DNA of 23,048 nucleotides from Lentisphaeria bacterium. GTDB taxonomy: Bacteria; Verrucomicrobiota; Lentisphaeria; Oligosphaerales; Oligosphaeraceae. The stretch's first letter is position 1. Every line of letters begins with the position of its first letter. Shown here piece by piece: positions 1-6,605 of this stretch. The stretch is taken from NCBI GenBank assembly GCA_016303095.1, contig JAEDMH010000021.1, positions 1 to 23,048 of the forward strand. Direction: 5' to 3'. The notes below the pieces were generated by a model. The model did not search any database. It was not told the DNA's origin and was given only the letters and a program-made list of their open reading frames with translations. Both the position numbers and the translations under genes were made by a program.

Positions 1-129
1 GGCGGGACGTGCGGGGGGCAGGTCCCGCCCTCTCTGTGCTCTCCCTGCGCCCGGCTTGCCGGGCCTTTCGTGCTCTCCGTGTTTCAAACTTCGTGTGATC
101 CGGGTGCACCGCAGGCGTTTCCTGGGGAC
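1..129. other. Non-coding region with GC-rich hairpins
   Basis: I see no convincing gene here. Two inverted repeats are visible. One pairs positions 1-8 with 22-29 (eight perfect GC-rich pairs). The other is a compact hairpin with arms 49-54 and 59-64 around a CTTG tetraloop, followed by CTTT, which could be a weak plus-strand terminator for a gene left of the window. Open frames across this stretch are shadows of the ribosomal genes to the right. Confidence 0.4.
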
Positions 130-179
130 AAAAAAAAGGCGTCGGCACTCTCCTGATACCAAGAGGTGTCGACGCCTTT
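130..179 (-). terminator. Intrinsic terminator ending the str/S10 operon after rpsS
   Basis: Read on the minus strand, an 11-bp stem (arms 166-176 and 138-148, one A-C mismatch) is followed at once by eight T residues (137-130). It lies about 55 bases after the rpsS stop codon. Three A bases before the stem also pair with the T tract. The orientation and T run make it a minus-strand terminator, so transcription of the ribosomal operon probably ends here and does not continue into rplV and rpsC. Confidence 0.8.
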
Positions 180-190
180 CCCGTCCTGGG

Positions 191-217
191 AAGGGAAGCC
201 CCATGGGGCATTCCCTT
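191..217. repeat. Near-perfect palindrome just after rpsS
   Basis: The arms AAGGGAA-GCCCC and GGGGC-A-TTCCCTT form an almost complete palindrome with one bulged base, 16 bases downstream of the rpsS stop codon. No T tract follows on either strand, so it is not itself an intrinsic terminator. It could stabilise the mRNA 3' end or assist the terminator at 130-179. Confidence 0.5.
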
Positions 218-232
218 CCGGGGGGCATTACG

Positions 233-502
233 CTACTTTCCGGAGATTTGGCCGTGGCCGCGGAAGAGCCGGGTGGCAGCGAACTCGCCCAGGCGATGGC
301 CCACCATGTTTTCCGTGACGAAAACATTGATGAAGCTCTTGCCGTTGTGGACCGAGAAGGTCTGGCCCACGAACTCGGGCAGGATGGTGGAGCGACGGCT
401 CCAGGTCTTGATGGCGTCCTTCTTGCCGCTCTTGGTCATCGCCTCCGACTTTTTCAGGAGGGAATCGTCGACAAAAGGTCCTTTCTTGATGCTTCTGGAC
501 AT
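233..502 (-). CDS. rpsS: 30S ribosomal protein S19
   Basis: S19 sits in the head of the small subunit and contacts S13 and the A-site region. The 89-residue product has the usual family length. It shows the hallmark start MSRSIKKGPFVDDSLLKK, the SRRSTILPEFVGQTFSVHNGK core and the GHRLGEFAATR segment. The ATG is chosen because a strong GGAGGAAG Shine-Dalgarno lies about 7 bases upstream and because it overlaps the rplB stop in a TAATG junction, implying translational coupling. It is the last gene of the operon: the palindrome at 191-217 and the terminator at 130-179 follow directly, whereas most bacteria continue with rplV and rpsC. Confidence 0.97.
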   Translation of the reverse strand: MSRSIKKGPFVDDSLLKKSEAMTKSGKKDAIKTWSRRSTILPEFVGQTFSVHNGKSFINVFVTENMVGHRLGEFAATRLFRGHGQISGK

Positions 503-1332
503 TACTTCTTCCTCCGGGAAACGATGAACTTGCTGGACTGCTTATTGCGCTTGCGGGTCTTGAAGCCCTTGGAGAGCTGGGCCCAGGGGGACTGGGGATG
601 CCCGCCGCCGTCAGCCTTTCCTTCACCACCACCCATGGGGGAGTCCACAGGGTTCTGGGCCACACCACGGACGTGGGGGCGGAAGCCAAGATAGCGGGCC
701 TTGCCGGCCTTGCCCAGCTTGATGTCGCCGTGCTCCACGTTGCCAACCTGACCGATGGTGGCGCGGCACTTGACATTGATGAGGCGCACTTCCCCGGAGG
801 GGAGGCGGACCTGGGCATAGCCATTCTCCTTGGCTCGGAGGACGGCATACTGTCCGGCGGAACGAACCAGCTGGGCGCCCTTTCCGGGAACCAGCTCGAT
901 GCAGTGGATGTTCACCCCTTCGGGGATGTTGGCGATGGGCATGTTGTTGCCGGGCTTGTAGTCGGCCTCGGCGCCGCTCACCAGCACATCCCCCTGCTTC
1001 ACCCCCACAGGGGCCAGGATGTAGCGCTTCTCTCCGTCCACATAGTGGAGCAGAGCGATGCGGCTGGTGCGGTTGGGATCGTACTCGATCTCCGCCACCT
1101 TGGCAGGCACGCCATCCTTGTCGTAGCGCTTGAAGTCGATGATCCGATAGCAGCGCTTCACCCCGCCGCCACGGAAGCGGACAGTCATGCGGCCGTAGTT
1201 GTTGCGGCCGCCGGTGGAGTGCTTGCCCTCCGTGAGGGACTTCTCGGAGGTGCGGCGGGTGAGTTCAGAGAAGTCACTCACCACCATGCCGCGGCGTCCG
1301 GGGCTGGTCGGCTTGTATGCTTTGATTCCCAT
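502..1332 (-). CDS. rplB: 50S ribosomal protein L2, with the conserved His229 replaced
   Basis: L2 is a primary 23S rRNA binder near the peptidyl-transferase centre and needed for subunit association. The 276-residue product aligns over its whole length: GIKAYKPTSPGRR start, GGRNNYGRMTVRFRGGG, the EYDPNRTSRIALLHY segment and VPGKGAQLVRSAG. The exception is the hallmark NPVDHPHGGGEG of most bacteria, which reads NPVDSPMGGGEG. Ser231 (codon 640-642, TCC) occupies the place of E. coli His229 (numbering without Met) and Met233 replaces the second His. The ATG has a CAGGAGA Shine-Dalgarno about 10 bases upstream. The gene overlaps rpsS by one base and follows rplW after 28 bases. Confidence 0.97.
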   Translation of the reverse strand: MGIKAYKPTSPGRRGMVVSDFSELTRRTSEKSLTEGKHSTGGRNNYGRMTVRFRGGGVKRCYRIIDFKRYDKDGVPAKVAEIEYDPNRTSRIALLHYVDGEKRYILAPVGVKQGDVLVSGAEADYKPGNNMPIANIPEGVNIHCIELVPGKGAQLVRSAGQYAVLRAKENGYAQVRLPSGEVRLINVKCRATIGQVGNVEHGDIKLGKAGKARYLGFRPHVRGVAQNPVDSPMGGGEGKADGGGHPQSPWAQLSKGFKTRKRNKQSSKFIVSRRKK

Positions 1333-1360
1333 TGCGAGATTTCTCCTGTGTGAGTGACGT

Positions 1361-1654
1361 TTACAGCAACTCGATCCGGCCCTCGGAGAGGGTCACCACA
1401 GCCTTCTTCCAGTCGGGGCGCTTGCCCATTCTGGCGGAACGCATGCGCTTGTACTTGCCCAGATAGTTCATGGTATTCACCATGGAGACCTTCACGTCGG
1501 GGAAGATGGCTTCCACGGCCTGACGGATCTGGACTTTGTTGCTGGAGGGGTTGACCTTGAAGAGGTACTTGTTGTACTTGTCGGTCAGCTTGGTGCCCCG
1601 CTCGGTGATGAGCACGGTGTACACCACATCATAGGGATTGAAGGATTTGTCCAT
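1361..1654 (-). CDS. rplW: 50S ribosomal protein L23
   Basis: L23 lies at the peptide exit tunnel and is the docking site for trigger factor and SRP. The 97-residue product fits the short bacterial form. Recognisable pieces are VLITERGTKLTDKYNKYLFKV, the KVQIRQAVEAIFPDVKVSMVNTMN core typical of L23, and the basic YKRMRSARMGKRPDWKKAVVTL loop and strand. A textbook AAGGAGG Shine-Dalgarno lies 9 bases before the ATG. It is placed between rplD (12-base gap) and rplB, the standard S10-operon order. Confidence 0.95.
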   Translation of the reverse strand: MDKSFNPYDVVYTVLITERGTKLTDKYNKYLFKVNPSSNKVQIRQAVEAIFPDVKVSMVNTMNYLGKYKRMRSARMGKRPDWKKAVVTLSEGRIELL

Positions 1655-1666
1655 CGTGTTCCCTCC

Positions 1667-2296
1667 TTATGCCAGACGCTCGCCCAGCTTGGCCAGGCCA
1701 GCCTTGGTGATGACGATCTTCTTGAAGAGCAGGAGAAGGTAGGTGTTCACGCTGGTGGCCTTCAGCACCAGAACCTGCTGGAGATTCCGGGCCGCCAAGT
1801 CCACGTTCTCGGTGTAGTCATCCACCAGAACCAGGGCGTCCTCGCCGGCGTTCACCGCCTTCAGGAAAGCGGTCATCTCCTTGGTCTTGGGCGTCTCGAA
1901 CTTCAAGTCGTCCACCACAATCACGTCACCCTCGTCCCAGCGATCGGTGAAGGCGCGCCGGAGAGCCAGGGTGAGGACCTTCTTGTTCACGGACTTCACG
2001 TAGTCCCGGGGCACAGGGCCGAAGGCGACGGCGCCGCCGCGCCAGATGGGGCTGCTCTTTCCGCCGCTGCGGGCCCGGCCGGTTCCCTTCTGCCGCCAGG
2101 GCTTGGCCTGGGAACGGCTGCTGAGATTGGCGCGGTTCTTGGTGCAGGCGGTGCCGCTGCGCTGAGCGGCCAGGAAGGCCACCACGGCGTCCTTCACGGC
2201 CTGCTCGCCCTTGTCACGCACCAGCCAGCTCTCCTCCACGAGGGCGGGGGCGCCGGTGTCGACACCCTGCTGATTCAGGATATTCAGGTTAGACAT
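1667..2296 (-). CDS. rplD: 50S ribosomal protein L4
   Basis: L4 helps line the exit-tunnel constriction; in E. coli it also represses its own operon. The sequence shows the L4 signature of the tunnel loop, SRSQAKPWRQKGTGRARSGGKSSPIWRGGAVAFGP spanning roughly residues 60-95, followed by the KKVLTLALRRAF helix. An in-frame ATG at 2303-2305 exists, but GGGAGG lies directly against it. The ATG at 2294-2296 has that Shine-Dalgarno at a normal 9-base spacing, so I take the shorter 209-residue protein beginning MSNLNILNQQG. Upstream rplC ends 18 bases away. Confidence 0.95.
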   Translation of the reverse strand: MSNLNILNQQGVDTGAPALVEESWLVRDKGEQAVKDAVVAFLAAQRSGTACTKNRANLSSRSQAKPWRQKGTGRARSGGKSSPIWRGGAVAFGPVPRDYVKSVNKKVLTLALRRAFTDRWDEGDVIVVDDLKFETPKTKEMTAFLKAVNAGEDALVLVDDYTENVDLAARNLQQVLVLKATSVNTYLLLLFKKIVITKAGLAKLGERLA

Positions 2297-2314
2297 TGTT
2301 GGCATCCTCCCGGG

Positions 2315-2950
2315 TTATTTCTTGACGGCGCTGCGGACGAAGACCACGCCACCGTTGGCGCCGGGAATGGCTCCCTTCACGAAGAGGAGATTCTCCTCAG
2401 GGCGGACTTCCACGACCTTCAGGTTCTGGGTGGTGCGGTTCACATTGCCCATGTGACCGGGCATGGGGTGTCCCTTCATGACCTTGCCGGGCTTTTCGCA
2501 CATGCCGATGGAGCCGGTGCGCCGGGTCCAGGCGCCGCCGTGGGTCTCCCGACCGCCGGCGAAATGCCAGCGGTGGACAACACCCTGGAAGCCCCGGCCC
2601 TTGGTGGTGCCGGTGACATCCACGAATTCATCCACGGCGAAGATGTCCACCTTCAGCACGTCTCCCACCTTCTGGGTGGGGTCGGCATCCAGGCGGATCT
2701 CCTTGATGACCTCGGGGGGGTTCTGCTCCAGGCCAGCCGCCTTCACATTGCCCAGGATGGCCTTGGAGACGTTCTTGGCCTTGCGGGAGCCGAAGCCCAG
2801 CTGCAGGGCGCTATAGCCGTCCTTCTCCGCCGTCTTGGCGGTGATGACCGTGCAGGGGCCGCAGGCGATGACCGTCACGGGCACCAGGATTCCCTGTTCG
2901 GTGAAGATTTGCGTCATTCCCAGCTTTTTGCCGATGAGACCTTTTTTCAT
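2315..2950 (-). CDS. rplC: 50S ribosomal protein L3
   Basis: L3 is an early-assembly protein reaching toward the peptidyl-transferase centre. The 211-residue product begins MKKGLIGKKLGMTQIF, the classic L3 start, and contains VDVTGTTKGRGFQGVVHRW and the central-extension segment GSIGMCEKPGKVMKGHPMPGHMG, where many bacteria have a similar GQMG or GHMG. AAGGAGA lies about 9 bases upstream of the ATG. It follows rpsJ after 18 bases in the conserved S10-operon order. Confidence 0.97.
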   Translation of the reverse strand: MKKGLIGKKLGMTQIFTEQGILVPVTVIACGPCTVITAKTAEKDGYSALQLGFGSRKAKNVSKAILGNVKAAGLEQNPPEVIKEIRLDADPTQKVGDVLKVDIFAVDEFVDVTGTTKGRGFQGVVHRWHFAGGRETHGGAWTRRTGSIGMCEKPGKVMKGHPMPGHMGNVNRTTQNLKVVEVRPEENLLFVKGAIPGANGGVVFVRSAVKK

Positions 2951-2968
2951 AGTGTGCGTCTCCTTGGC

Positions 2969-3280
2969 TTAGAGTTTGATGACGATTTCCACGCCAGCGG
3001 GCAGGGAGAGCTTGCGCAGCTCATCCACCGTGCGGGTGGTGGGGTTGATGATATCCAGAACCCGCTTATGGGTACGGATCTCGAACTGCTCCATGGACTT
3101 CTTGTTCACGTGGGGGGAGCGGTTCACGGTGAATCTTTCGATTTTGGTGGGCAGGGGGATGGGTCCTGCCACCTGGGCGCCGGTGCGTTTGACGGTTCCG
3201 ACGATGTCCGCGGTGGACTGGTCCAGGATCGTGTTTTCGAAGGCCTGGAGCCGGATGCGGATGGTTTGCTTGCTAGCCAT
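2969..3280 (-). CDS. rpsJ: 30S ribosomal protein S10 (NusE)
   Basis: S10 is a head protein of the small subunit and, as NusE, part of transcription antitermination complexes. The 103-residue product shows QTIRIRLQAFENTILDQS, TGAQVAGPIPLPTKIERFTVNRSPHVNKKSMEQFEIRTHKR and the DIINPT motif. The frame stays open 44 codons upstream, but that part overlaps the EF-G gene and is unlike S10; the ATG at 3278-3280 gives the family length and has AGGAAAAGG just upstream. It begins 13 bases after the EF-G-like gene, directly without an intervening tuf. Confidence 0.96.
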   Translation of the reverse strand: MASKQTIRIRLQAFENTILDQSTADIVGTVKRTGAQVAGPIPLPTKIERFTVNRSPHVNKKSMEQFEIRTHKRVLDIINPTTRTVDELRKLSLPAGVEIVIKL

Positions 3281-3293
3281 GTCCTTTTCCTGG

Positions 3294-5348
3294 TTATGAG
3301 TCTTGTCCTTGTCGTTTCTCCAAGGCAGCGGGCTCGGCAGTGAAGAGCGCCCGTCCTCCGGTGAGAGACCGGAGGCTAGTGGCATAGGAGAGCATATTGG
3401 CGACAGGGACAAGAGCGACTGCGCGAGAGCCGCCGTCGGGCAGAGTCTCCACCTGGAGGACCCTGGCCTTTCTGGCCTGGAGGTCCTGAAGGACGGCGCC
3501 GATCTGCGGGGCGGGGGCGCTCACTTCGAGCCGCATCACAGGTTCCAGCACGACCGTTCCGGCCTGGGCGAAAGCGTCCACCAAGGCCAGTCGGGTAGCG
3601 GTTAAGAACACCGGTTCGGAAGTGTCCGGCTGGGAGCTGGACACCTCCAGGACTGTGATGCGCGTGTTCGTCAGGGGATAGCCGGAAGGGTTTTCGCCCT
3701 GAACGAATTCGGTGACTGTCTGTCGGACGACGGGGAGGATGTCCGGCGACAGGCCTGGCAGTTCCGCGGGGAACTCCAGTTGTGCGCCGCTCTCTGGGGG
3801 GAGCGGCTCAAATTGAACTTGCACCCTGGCCTGAACGGTGAGGGAGGGGGTCAGGATGCGTTTGAACTCCCGGTGTACCTGGGCGGAGGAGGCCACAGTG
3901 CATCGGTAGGCCACCAGGGGAGTCCCGGCCCGGGTGGGGACCTGGTATTCGGAGAGAAGGCGTTCCCGGGCCACCTGGAGATGGAGTTCGCCCAAGCCGG
4001 AGACGGTGCACTGTCCGTCGCAGGGTCCCTTTTTCCATCGGAGAGTGGGATCCTCTTCGGCCAGGGAGGCCAGAGCTTGGGGGAGCCGGAGCCGTTCCTG
4101 GCTTCCCAGGGCTTCCAGCACCAGGGAGAGAACGGGCTCCGGAAATCGCATGCGTGTCAGCCGGAGAGGCGGCGCCCCCTCCTGAGAGAGGGTGTCTCCC
4201 GGCCGGAAGGGAGGAATGGGCTCCTGGGGAGAAGCGGCCAAGGCCACCACCTCCCCCTCCCAAGCCTCGGGGATCTCCTGGACTTGATCCGCCCGGAGGC
4301 GCCACAGGGCGCCAGGCGTCCAAGAGAGTCCCCGGTTCACATTCACCAGGCGGTCGCCGGGCCGCAGCCGTCCGCTGTAGAGGCGAACCGCCACGTAGTC
4401 TCCGGGCCAGGGAGTGCGCACCGTCTTCACCACCGTCATCACCGCGTAGGGCGCGCCCTGAGGAGAGGAGAGTCTCTCCCGGGAGACGGGGAAGCAAAGA
4501 CGGCCCCCCGGGGTGTCCAGCCGTTCCTGGGGGGAAGGGAGGAAGTCTCCCACGGCGTCCAGCAGCTGGGGAACCCCCCAGCCCGCTTTGGCGGAGCCGC
4601 AGAGCACCGGGACAATCCGGTTTGCCAGGGTGGCTCGGCGGAGGGCGGCCCGAAGACGCTCCGGGGAGGAGGGGCGGCCTTCCAGGTAGTCGGCCATCAC
4701 CTCTTCCTCCTCTTCGGCCAAGGTCTCCTGAAGCACCCGGCGACCTTCCCAGAGTTGGAGCTCCACCTCGTCCGGGGGAAGAACCGAGGGGAATCCCACG
4801 CACTTGCCCTCCAGGAGATCCAGGAGGCAGGCGGTTCGCCCCTCCTCGTCCGGCAAAGGAAGCATGAGGGGAACGGGGCGCACCGGGGCGAAGAGCCGCC
4901 GCATCTGGGCCAAGGTAGTCCAGAAGTCGGCCCCCTCCCGATCCAGCTTGCTGACGAAGGCCAGGGCGGGAAGGGCGTATCTCCGGGCCCGGCGCCAGAC
5001 CATCTCGGACTGGGCTTGCACGCCCCGGAGGGCGCAGAAGACGGCCACGGCCCCGTCCATGACCCGGAGTGAGCGCTCCACCTCGGCGGTGAAGTCAATG
5101 TGCCCCGGCGTGTCCAGGATGGTGTATTGACGCCCCTTCCAGGGGCAGGTCACGGCGGCGCTCACAATGGAGATGCCCCGTTCCCGCTCCTGGAGAAGGA
5201 AGTCGCTGATGGTGTTGCCCTCCTCCACGGCGCCGCAGACCTTCAGTTCCCCGGTCTCGTGGAGGATTTGTTCCGTCAGCGTGGTCTTTCCCGCATTGAT
5301 GTGGGCAATGATGCCGATGTTTCGGATGGAATCCTCGGATCGGCCCAT
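3294..5348 (-). CDS. fusA: Divergent elongation factor G at the fusA locus (possible EF-G2/recycling type)
   Basis: This is a five-domain translational GTPase of 684 residues, located where fusA normally lies in the str operon. G1 reads AHINAGKTT (residues 15-23; usually AHIDAGKTT), G2 is QERERGISI (53-61), G3 DTPGH (79-83), G4 is SKLD (133-136; usually NKMD) and G5 is within CGSAKAGWGVPQLLDAV. Domains II-V follow; domain V keeps LEPVMRLEV and SYATSLRSLTGGRA. The domain-IV tip, HDVDSSE in E. coli, reads SQPDTSE here, so the translocation-promoting His583 equivalent is Ser572. The SAAVT stretch after G2 recalls mitochondrial EF-G2 and the spirochaete/planctomycete EF-G2 group, which act in ribosome recycling; that assignment is inference. 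The frame is open 44 codons upstream (to 5480), but homology starts at the chosen ATG, which has a C-rich leader and no Shine-Dalgarno. Confidence 0.88.
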   Translation of the reverse strand: MGRSEDSIRNIGIIAHINAGKTTLTEQILHETGELKVCGAVEEGNTISDFLLQERERGISIVSAAVTCPWKGRQYTILDTPGHIDFTAEVERSLRVMDGAVAVFCALRGVQAQSEMVWRRARRYALPALAFVSKLDREGADFWTTLAQMRRLFAPVRPVPLMLPLPDEEGRTACLLDLLEGKCVGFPSVLPPDEVELQLWEGRRVLQETLAEEEEEVMADYLEGRPSSPERLRAALRRATLANRIVPVLCGSAKAGWGVPQLLDAVGDFLPSPQERLDTPGGRLCFPVSRERLSSPQGAPYAVMTVVKTVRTPWPGDYVAVRLYSGRLRPGDRLVNVNRGLSWTPGALWRLRADQVQEIPEAWEGEVVALAASPQEPIPPFRPGDTLSQEGAPPLRLTRMRFPEPVLSLVLEALGSQERLRLPQALASLAEEDPTLRWKKGPCDGQCTVSGLGELHLQVARERLLSEYQVPTRAGTPLVAYRCTVASSAQVHREFKRILTPSLTVQARVQVQFEPLPPESGAQLEFPAELPGLSPDILPVVRQTVTEFVQGENPSGYPLTNTRITVLEVSSSQPDTSEPVFLTATRLALVDAFAQAGTVVLEPVMRLEVSAPAPQIGAVLQDLQARKARVLQVETLPDGGSRAVALVPVANMLSYATSLRSLTGGRALFTAEPAALEKRQGQDS

Positions 5349-5487
5349 GGGGTGCGGGAGAAAAGGAAGGGAATTCTTTCCCTTGGGGCATCCTCCGGAA
5401 GGACCCCAAGGGGAGGAACGAAGCGGAGAGGCGAAGAAGTCGCCTGGCCTCCTTTCCGGAGGGGGGGCCTTAGGCGACAAAGGGAGA

Positions 5488-5521
5488 GGCGCGCCCGTCG
5501 CGGAAGCGGCGGAGGCGCGCC
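5488..5521 (-). other. Strong hairpin between rpsG and the EF-G gene
   Basis: Two perfect GGCGCGCC arms (5488-5495 and 5514-5521) enclose a second stem CGTCGC/GCGGCG around a 4-base loop, 12 bases after the rpsG stop. Only a short pyrimidine run (TCTCCCTTT) follows on the minus strand, so it is a weak candidate for an intrinsic terminator. It could be an attenuator, an RNA-processing site or an mRNA-stability element. The 185-base gap it sits in is the longest gap inside the operon. Confidence 0.55.
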
Positions 5522-5533
5522 AGGGAAGAGAGG

Positions 5534-6001
5534 CTAGCGGAAGTGGGCGTACGCCTTGTTGGCGTTGGCCATGCGGTGCACGTCATCCCGCTTCTTGATG
5601 GTGTTGCCGGTGTTGTTGTAGGCGTCCATCAGCTCGGCGGCCAGGGCGTGGCAGGTGTCCATGCCCTTGCGGCCACGGGAGTAGGTCACCAGCCAGCGCA
5701 TGGCCAGGGCGACCTGGCGGCCGGCGGGCACTTCCAGGGGCACCTGATAGGTGGCGCCGCCCACGCGGCGGCTCTTCACCTCCAGACGGGGCTTGGCATT
5801 CTCCAAAGCCTGGAGGAAGAGATCCAGGGGCTCCACGTCGCTCTTTCGCTCCTTCAGCAGATCGAACGCGCCGTACACGATGGACTGGGCGGTGGACTTC
5901 TTGCCGCACAGCATGATGGTGTTGATCAACCGGGCAACCAGTTCGTTGTTGTAGCGCACATCGGGGATCAGGGTGCGCTTTTCAGCCTGACGTCTTCTCA
6001 T
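5534..6001 (-). CDS. rpsG: 30S ribosomal protein S7
   Basis: S7 nucleates assembly of the 3' domain of 16S rRNA and contacts E-site tRNA. The product is 155 residues, the normal length. It shows MRRRQAEKRTLIPDVRYNNELVARLINTIMLCGKKSTAQ, the RVGGATYQVPLEV hairpin and the C-terminal KRDDVHRMANANKAYAHFR. It lies 37 bases after rpsL. The ATG is preceded only by a weak purine stretch (AAGA), unlike its neighbours, so it may depend on coupling to rpsL translation. The hairpin at 5488-5521 follows its stop codon. Confidence 0.97.
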   Translation of the reverse strand: MRRRQAEKRTLIPDVRYNNELVARLINTIMLCGKKSTAQSIVYGAFDLLKERKSDVEPLDLFLQALENAKPRLEVKSRRVGGATYQVPLEVPAGRQVALAMRWLVTYSRGRKGMDTCHALAAELMDAYNNTGNTIKKRDDVHRMANANKAYAHFR

Positions 6002-6038
6002 GGTCTTATGCTGTCTTGATCGGGATTACTTCTGACGC

Positions 6039-6440
6039 TTACTTCTTCTTCTTGGCGTCGGCGGCACCGGGCTTCGGGCGTTTCACGCCATACTTGGAGC
6101 GCCCGCGGCGTCGCTTGTCCACACCCAGAGTATCCAACTTGCCCCGAACCACATGATAGCGCACACCAGGCAGATCGCGGACACGTCCGCCCCGCACCAG
6201 CACCACGCTGTGCTCCTGGAGATTGTGGCCTTCGCCGCCGATGTAGGCGGTCACTTCCTGGCCATTGGTCAGGCGAACGCGGCAGACCTTGCGGAGAGCG
6301 GAGTTCGGCTTCTTCGGGGTGCGGACGGTCACCAGCATGCAGACGCCGCGACGCTGGGGGCATTTGTCCAGGGCACGCACGCGGCTCTTCGCGGGCTTCA
6401 CGGAGCGTCCCTTGCGGATCAACTGATTGATAGTAGGCAT
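6039..6440 (-). CDS. rpsL: 30S ribosomal protein S12, with Arg at position 88
   Basis: S12 sits at the decoding centre and sets accuracy; it is the classic streptomycin-resistance locus. The 133-residue product aligns without gaps to E. coli S12 over the first hundred residues. TPKKPNSALRKVCRVRLTNG is intact, including Lys43. The second hotspot reads GGRVRDLPGV, so residue 88 is Arg (codon CGC at 6177-6179) where nearly all bacteria have Lys. The C-terminus carries an Ala/Lys tail ending DAKKKK. The ATG has AGGAAA about 10 bases upstream. It is the first gene of the operon, about 70 bases from the promoter. Confidence 0.97.
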   Translation of the reverse strand: MPTINQLIRKGRSVKPAKSRVRALDKCPQRRGVCMLVTVRTPKKPNSALRKVCRVRLTNGQEVTAYIGGEGHNLQEHSVVLVRGGRVRDLPGVRYHVVRGKLDTLGVDKRRRGRSKYGVKRPKPGAADAKKKK

Positions 6441-6511
6441 TCAGCAGATTTCCTGAGTGTTAAGTATCGTAGGGAGACAAAAAAGGGGTTGGTGTAGAAA
6501 TGCAGACGCTT

Positions 6512-6539
6512 AATATAACGGGATTTCAGGCCATTTCAA
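6512..6539 (-). promoter_or_regulatory. Sigma70-type promoter of the str/S10 operon
   Basis: On the minus strand TTGAAA (6539-6534) is followed after 16 bases by TATATT (6517-6512), close matches to the -35 and -10 consensus. Transcription would start near 6505, leaving a leader of about 65 bases before rpsL. No competing promoter is evident in the gaps between the ribosomal genes. Confidence 0.8.
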
Positions 6540-6605
6540 GCCATGTGCACCATTTTCGCCTGGTGTCCCCTGTTTGCGGATTCTGCCCTTCTTGGGGGGG
6601 GGGCG

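Noticed and set aside
191..217. Palindrome after rpsS as the operon terminator
   Set aside because: No T tract follows on either strand; the hairpin at 130-179 with eight T bases is the better terminator.
598..1353. Long plus-strand open frame (251 codons) opposite rplB
   Set aside because: It is an antisense shadow of rplB in a GC-rich genome, with a low-complexity Gly/Ala/His-rich translation and no start signals.
3281..3412. N-terminal extension of rpsJ by 44 codons
   Set aside because: It overlaps the 3' end of the EF-G gene, is unlike S10, and the internal ATG has a Shine-Dalgarno and gives the family length.
3780..5072. 430-codon plus-strand frame opposite the EF-G gene
   Set aside because: Its translation is Gly/Pro/His-rich without domains, while the opposite strand encodes a full EF-G.
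5349..5480. N-terminal extension of the EF-G-like protein (44 codons)
   Set aside because: No EF-G homology lies upstream of residue 45, the sequence is Pro/Gly/Arg-rich, and it covers non-coding spacer. Kept only as a possibility in the findings.
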